Positions 60,428 to 64,000 of a DNA stretch of 64,000 nt are shown here, piece after piece. The stretch is from assembly GCF_000739085.1 (NCBI RefSeq), contig NZ_CP009110.1, positions 1,860,001-1,924,000 on the forward strand, in the 5' to 3' direction. The translations under genes and the position numbers were made by a program. A model generated the notes under the pieces. That model searched no databases and was not told the origin of the DNA. It worked only from the letters and a program-made list of their open reading frames with translations. How positions within the stretch are numbered: the first letter of the stretch is position 1; the number at the start of each line of letters is the position of its first letter. Source of the DNA: Amycolatopsis methanolica 239 (GTDB lineage Bacteria > Actinomycetota > Actinomycetes > Mycobacteriales > Pseudonocardiaceae).

Positions 60428-60946
60428 ATGACCACCGCAACGGAGATCACCGACGCCACCGTGCGTGAAGTCACCGAGTGGCTCTTCACCGAAGCCGAAC
60501 TGCTTGACGCGGGCAAGTACCGCGAGTGGCTCGACGTGGTGGCCGAGGACCTGTCGTACGTCGTCCCGCTGCGGGTCACGCGCGAACGTGAGGCCGACAC
60601 GGACATCGTCGAGGGGATGACCCTGATGGACGACGACTGGGACTCGATGGAAATGCGCGTCCTGCGCCTGGAAACCGAGTACGCGTGGGCGGAGGACCCG
60701 CCGTCGCGCTCACGGCACTTCGTGACCAACGTCCGGGTCGCCGCCGGCGAGGCGGCGGACGAGGTGGCCGTCAAGTCGAACCTGCTGCTGTACCGCACTC
60801 GCGGTGACGTCGCGACGTTCGACATCCTCTCCGGCGAGCGCCACGACGTGCTCCGCCGGGTGGCCGGCGGCTACCGGCTCGCCAGGCGGGTCGTCGTGCT
60901 CGACCAGACCACCATCATGACGCACAACCTCGCTCTGATCATGTGA
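60428..60946 (+). CDS. Rieske dioxygenase beta subunit
   Basis: A 172-aa NTF2-fold subunit, normal length for the family. VREVTEWLFTEAELLDAGKY, then REWLDVVAEDLSYVVPLRVT at the start and SRSRHFVTNVRV in the middle are conserved blocks (the RSRH.VTNV pattern is diagnostic). It builds the alpha3-beta3 hexamer with the alpha subunit. Translation is likely coupled to the alpha gene. Confidence 0.92.
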   Translation: MTTATEITDATVREVTEWLFTEAELLDAGKYREWLDVVAEDLSYVVPLRVTREREADTDIVEGMTLMDDDWDSMEMRVLRLETEYAWAEDPPSRSRHFVTNVRVAAGEAADEVAVKSNLLLYRTRGDVATFDILSGERHDVLRRVAGGYRLARRVVVLDQTTIMTHNLALIM

Positions 60947-60959
60947 CGGAGGCAGTTCG

Positions 60960-61232
60960 GTGACCATCATCCACAACGAGGGCCAGGACCCGATCATTCA
61001 GATAGCCAACGAGTTCACGGTGATCCAGGTCAGCTACACCAGCACCGGCCAGCGCGAACGCCTCCTCGTCAGCTCACCCCGGCTCGGGTTCCAGACCCTG
61101 CTCGACCCGCTGCAGCTGGAAAGCCTCACCTGGCAGCCACCCGAAATGTACTCGAAGCTGCTCGACACCCCGTACGGACCCGGGACGGAGCTCAACGCGC
61201 GCCCGCTGTCGGCTCTGCTCGGAAAGGACTGA
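60960..61232 (+). CDS. Uncharacterised 90-aa protein of the Rieske operon
   Basis: A 90-aa protein with no Cys ligand set, no signal peptide and no membrane helix. It shows TVIQVSYTSTGQRERLLVSS, DPLQLESLTWQPPEMYSKLL and TPYGPG. I do not recognise a characterised family. Its place between the beta subunit and the dehydrogenase is where a ferredoxin often sits, but it cannot bind an Fe-S cluster. GTG start with ACGGAGG about 10 nt upstream. Likely an accessory factor of the oxygenase. Confidence 0.75.
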   Translation: MTIIHNEGQDPIIQIANEFTVIQVSYTSTGQRERLLVSSPRLGFQTLLDPLQLESLTWQPPEMYSKLLDTPYGPGTELNARPLSALLGKD

Positions 61233-61237
61233 TTCCC

Positions 61238-62053
61238 ATGGGTTTCCTGGACGGGAAGGTCGCACTGGTCACCGGCGGGGGATCGGGTATCGGCCGGGCC
61301 GTGGTCGACCTCTACGTGCGAGAGGGCGCGAAGGTCGGCATCCTCGAGATCTCGCCGGAGAAGGCGCGGGACCTGCAGGAGAAACTGCCCGTGGACGCCG
61401 TGGTCGTGACGCAGGGCGACGCGACTTCCATGTGGGACAACGAACGCGCCGTCGCGGACGTGACGGAAGCGTTCGGCTCGCTGACCACCGTGGTCTGCGC
61501 GGTCGGGGTGTTCGACTACTTCACCGAGATCCCGCAGCTGCCGAAGGACAAGATCGGCGAGGCGTTCGACCAGCTCTTCGCCGTCAACGTGAAGAGCAAC
61601 CTGCTCACCGTGAAGGCGGCGCTGGAACAGCTGATCGAGAACCGCGGGCAGATCATCCTCACCATTTCCAACGCCGGGTTCTACCCCGGCGGCGGCGGTC
61701 CGCTCTACGTGTCGTCGAAGTTCGCCGTTCGCGGTCTGGTGACCGAGCTGGCGTACGAACTTTCGCCGCACGTACGGGTCAACGGCGTGGCCCCCGGCGG
61801 CACGATCACGGACCTGCGGGGGATTCCCGCGCTGGCGAACGAAGGTCAGTCGCTGAAGGACGTGCCGGACATCGAAGGCCTGATCAAGGGGATCAATCCC
61901 CTGGGCGTGGTCGCCCAGCCGGACGACCACTCCTGGGCCTACGCGTTCCTCGCAGCCAAGGAACGCGCGCCCGCGGTCACCGGCACGATCATCCACAGCG
62001 ACGGCGGGCTGGGCGTGCGCGGGATGACGCGCATGGCGGGGCTCGAGCCCTGA
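61238..62053 (+). CDS. cis-2,3-dihydrodiol dehydrogenase (BphB/HcaB-like SDR)
   Basis: A 271-aa [13 protein letters not shown] (about 12-21), catalytic Ser in [19 protein letters not shown] Tyr/Lys pair, and [16 protein letters not shown] are typical of cis-dihydrodiol dehydrogenases such as BphB, HcaB and NahB, where the [12 protein letters not shown] sequence is characteristic. It rearomatises the dioxygenase product to a catechol with NAD+. Starts 5 bp after the 90-aa gene; ATG with GGAAAGG upstream. Confidence 0.9.
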   Translation: MGFLDGKVALVTGGGSGIGRAVVDLYVREGAKVGILEISPEKARDLQEKLPVDAVVVTQGDATSMWDNERAVADVTEAFGSLTTVVCAVGVFDYFTEIPQLPKDKIGEAFDQLFAVNVKSNLLTVKAALEQLIENRGQIILTISNAGFYPGGGGPLYVSSKFAVRGLVTELAYELSPHVRVNGVAPGGTITDLRGIPALANEGQSLKDVPDIEGLIKGINPLGVVAQPDDHSWAYAFLAAKERAPAVTGTIIHSDGGLGVRGMTRMAGLEP

Positions 62054-62076
62054 TCCGGCACTGCACGAAGTGGGGA

Positions 62077-62110
62077 GACGGCCCGGGAAACCCGCGATTC
62101 GCGGGCCGTC
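62077..62110 (+). terminator. Hairpin between dihydrodiol dehydrogenase and rubredoxin
   Basis: GACGGCCCG at 62077-62085 pairs with CGGGCCGTC at 62102-62110. With no T-run it is a partial terminator or processing stem; it may lower expression of the electron-transfer genes relative to the oxygenase. Confidence 0.45.
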
Positions 62111-62138
62111 CCCTTTCCACACTCGAAAGGAGGCGTCG

Positions 62139-62396
62139 ATGAAGACGCTGGTGGCTACCGAGGAAACCCAGGCCGATCCGGCCACGGCGCTCTGGATCTG
62201 CGATGTCTGCCAGGACGTGTACGACCCCCGCCTCGGCGACCCCGAAGGCGGGATCGAGCCCGGTACGCCGTTCGCCGACATCCCGGACGACTGGGTCTGC
62301 CCGGTGTGCGGGGCGCGCAAGAAAGAGTTCCGGATGCTTGCACCAGGTGACGAGTACGACGTCGAGGACGACGCATATGCGGGAGCGCAGGGGTGA
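62139..62396 (+). CDS. Rubredoxin-like electron-transfer protein
   Basis: An 85-aa protein. Four cysteines are arranged [10 protein letters not shown] (about 20-29) and [13 protein letters not shown] (about 52-64), the rubredoxin Fe(Cys)4 pattern, with IPDDWVCP matching the conserved loop. It has an 18-residue N-terminal and a 20-residue acidic C-terminal extension compared with minimal 53-residue rubredoxins. AAAGGAGG precedes the ATG. Its stop overlaps the fused ETF start (GTGA), so the two are translated together and are probable redox partners. Confidence 0.9.
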   Translation: MKTLVATEETQADPATALWICDVCQDVYDPRLGDPEGGIEPGTPFADIPDDWVCPVCGARKKEFRMLAPGDEYDVEDDAYAGAQG

Positions 62397-64000
62397 GCAC
62401 GCCCGGCCGCGTTCTCGTCTGTCTCAAGCAGGTCCCGGTTCCTGGGCGGGGAGTCTTCGACGAACGTACGAAACGGATCCGCCGGGACGAGGACCAGGCC
62501 GTCACCAACCCACCGGACTTGCATGCGCTGGCGCAGGCGATCGCCCTGCGGGAGGAGACCGGCTGGGAGGTGGTGGCCGTGACGATGGGGCCGCCCGTGG
62601 CCGCGGAGACCCTGCTTGATGCGCTGCGCCGGGGTGCCGACCGTGCCGTGCACCTGGTCGATCGCCGCTTCGCCGGTGCCGACACCCTGGCGACGGCCCG
62701 CGCGCTCGCCAGGCTCGTCGAACGGGAGCGCCCGGAGTTGGTGCTCACCGGCTGGCGGACAGTCGACGGTGGCACAGCCCAGGTCGGCCCGCAGCTCGCG
62801 GAGCTGGCCGAGTTCCCGCAGCTGACCCAGGCCACGAACCTGCGGGCCGGCGACGGTGTCCTCACCGCAGACGTGGAAACCGACGTCGGCCGGGAAGCCT
62901 GGACCGTCGCGTTGCCCGCGGTGGTCGCCGTCGGACGGGGTGCCGAACCGCCGTGGGTGACCGAGGCAGACCTGTCGGCCGTGGAAACGCTCACCGCCGA
63001 GGAGCTCGGGGGAGGACCGCGGGAGTTCGGTACCCGGGGTTCACCGACCTTCGTGGCCGAGATCCGGCATGACGTCCGCGAACGCCGGGCCGAGCACGTC
63101 GAGGCCGGGTTCGACACTGCGAAACTGCTGGAGGCGGCCTTCGCGCCGCTCGAGCATGAGGCCGAAGTCGTCGTGCGCACCCCGTTGCGCGAGATCTGGA
63201 CGGTCGCCGAGCCGCTTCCCGGCGGTGGCCTCCACCCAACGAGTCTCGAAGCGCTGGCCTGCGCCCGCTCGGTCGCCGGTGACCTCCGAGCCACGATCGT
63301 GGCGGTGCTGCCGTGCGACCAGCCGCACGACCTCCCGCGAGTGCTCTACGCGCACGGGGCCGACCGGGTGCTGGTGCTGCGTGGCACTGAGCCGGCGGAA
63401 TATCGCACGGATCTGGTCACCGACGCACTGACCACGGCGATCGCCGCACATGCGCCGTTCGCTGTGATCGCGCCCTTCAGCGCCCGTGGTCGCGACTACG
63501 CCCCGCGCGTCGCCGCCCGGCTCGGGCTCGGTCTGACCGGAGACTTCACCGCGCTGGAGGTCCGCGACGCGGACACCGACGATCCCGACCTGCTGTGGCT
63601 CAAACCGGCACTGTCGGCGGACGTGCTCGCCCCGGTGATCGCGCACTCCACACCATCGATGGGCACGCTGCGGCCCGGTTCCTTCACGGCCCGAGCCGTT
63701 CGCGACCAGCGTGAGCCGAACGTCGAGGTCGCCGGTGGTACCGCGATCGGTGATTCTTCGTGCACCGCGGTCGAGCGCCAGGTCCAGCTCCTGGACGGCC
63801 CGCGACTCGCCGCGGCCCGGCTGGTCATCGGGCTTGGGCCGGGCCTGGGCACCGGTGCCCACCGCGTCGCCGAACGGGTCGCCGCGACACCGGGCATCGC
63901 GCTCGCCGCGACGTCGGCCGCGGTCGCCGCGGGAGAGTTGCCCCCGCAACTCGAGATCGGGCCACTTGCCCGCAGCATCGCGCCCGCGGTCTACCTCGGG
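62393..64000 (+). CDS. Fused electron-transfer flavoprotein beta-alpha (partial at window end)
   Basis: An open frame of 536 codons that runs off the end. Residues 1 to about 225 are ETF-beta ([12 protein letters not shown] start; [45 protein letters not shown]). Residues about 255 onwards are ETF-alpha ([47 protein letters not shown]), reaching the FAD domain start [13 protein letters not shown] and [18 protein letters not shown]. The order beta then alpha in one chain replaces the usual two genes. GTG overlaps the rubredoxin stop. It shuttles electrons from flavin dehydrogenases, or in reverse to rubredoxin. Confidence 0.85.
   Translation, partial: MSTPGRVLVCLKQVPVPGRGVFDERTKRIRRDEDQAVTNPPDLHALAQAIALREETGWEVVAVTMGPPVAAETLLDALRRGADRAVHLVDRRFAGADTLATARALARLVERERPELVLTGWRTVDGGTAQVGPQLAELAEFPQLTQATNLRAGDGVLTADVETDVGREAWTVALPAVVAVGRGAEPPWVTEADLSAVETLTAEELGGGPREFGTRGSPTFVAEIRHDVRERRAEHVEAGFDTAKLLEAAFAPLEHEAEVVVRTPLREIWTVAEPLPGGGLHPTSLEALACARSVAGDLRATIVAVLPCDQPHDLPRVLYAHGADRVLVLRGTEPAEYRTDLVTDALTTAIAAHAPFAVIAPFSARGRDYAPRVAARLGLGLTGDFTALEVRDADTDDPDLLWLKPALSADVLAPVIAHSTPSMGTLRPGSFTARAVRDQREPNVEVAGGTAIGDSSCTAVERQVQLLDGPRLAAARLVIGLGPGLGTGAHRVAERVAATPGIALAATSAAVAAGELPPQLEIGPLARSIAPAVYLG

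Noticed and set aside
60960-61232. Calling the 90-aa protein a ferredoxin because of its position
   Set aside because: It contains no cysteine ligands.
1-64000. tRNA, rRNA, CRISPR arrays, prophage genes
   Set aside because: No cloverleaf, rRNA-like segment, regularly spaced direct repeat or phage structural gene was recognised on reading both strands; short RNAs could be missed by eye.

Overview
The window comes from a high-GC actinobacterium, most likely a Pseudonocardiales-type soil organism (Amycolatopsis/Pseudonocardia relatives). The reasons are the strong G/C bias at third codon positions, a complete actinobacterial mce operon, decayed copies of an F420-dependent glucose-6-phosphate dehydrogenase gene and an ergothioneine egtD gene, and many GTG starts with ATGA/GTGA gene overlaps. 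No rRNA, tRNA or CRISPR array was seen. The species assignment is inference.

Layout. (1) 1-5 kb: an MHS-type MFS transporter coupled to an aminotransferase, a decayed GH3 glycosidase remnant, and a second MFS transporter. (2) 5.2-12.5 kb: a five-gene molybdenum-hydroxylase operon (CoxG-like, FAD, Mo and 2Fe-2S subunits, alpha/beta hydrolase), then a mosaic pseudogene (fgd/egtD fragments plus a 55-bp inverted-repeat element) and an IclR regulator. (3) 12.5-14.6 kb: gene debris (CMD, recombinase, LytTR and MFS fragments). (4) 14.6-23.9 kb: an eight-gene minus-strand operon (small protein, HyuA, HyuB, CMD protein, two SDRs, AMP-forming acyl-CoA ligase, third SDR) facing a divergent TetR regulator with a clear palindromic operator. 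Its composition resembles ketone carboxylation plus CoA activation. (5) 23.9-29 kb: a fused E1 alpha-beta 2-oxoacid dehydrogenase, divergent from a zinc alcohol dehydrogenase, acyl-CoA dehydrogenase and enoyl-CoA hydratase operon. (6) 29-30.7 kb: non-coding or decayed DNA. (7) 30.7-33.8 kb: an R2-like diiron protein and a divergent histidine kinase/response regulator pair. (8) 34-48.4 kb: a full mce lipid-import operon (membrane protein, YrbEA, YrbEB, MceG ATPase, six Mce proteins, an MMPL transporter, a parvulin-like foldase and a small membrane protein). (9) 48.4-64 kb: an aromatic-ring degradation island. It holds a GAF-LuxR regulator, MhpB-type extradiol dioxygenase, a secreted transglycosylase-like protein, NahE-type hydratase-aldolase, VOC-type extradiol dioxygenase, cupin, atypical SDR, HpaB-type flavin monooxygenase, C-C hydrolase, GntR regulator, SCP2-like protein, Rieske dioxygenase alpha and beta subunits, a 90-aa protein, a cis-dihydrodiol dehydrogenase, rubredoxin, and a fused ETF beta-alpha protein that runs off the window end.

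How it works together (inference): the right-hand island looks like a GntR-controlled regulon. A nearly identical sequence, consensus CAYRCTAGWATCTYRG, occurs in four places: before mhpB, before the hydrolase/HpaB operon, before the GntR gene itself, and over the predicted promoter of the Rieske operon. The Rieske oxygenase plus dihydrodiol dehydrogenase would make a catechol, the extradiol dioxygenases would open it, and the hydrolase or hydratase-aldolase would split the product. No Rieske-type ferredoxin or reductase is present in the window; rubredoxin and a one-polypeptide ETF sit where they would be expected. The mce operon and SCP2 protein hint at a hydrophobic substrate.
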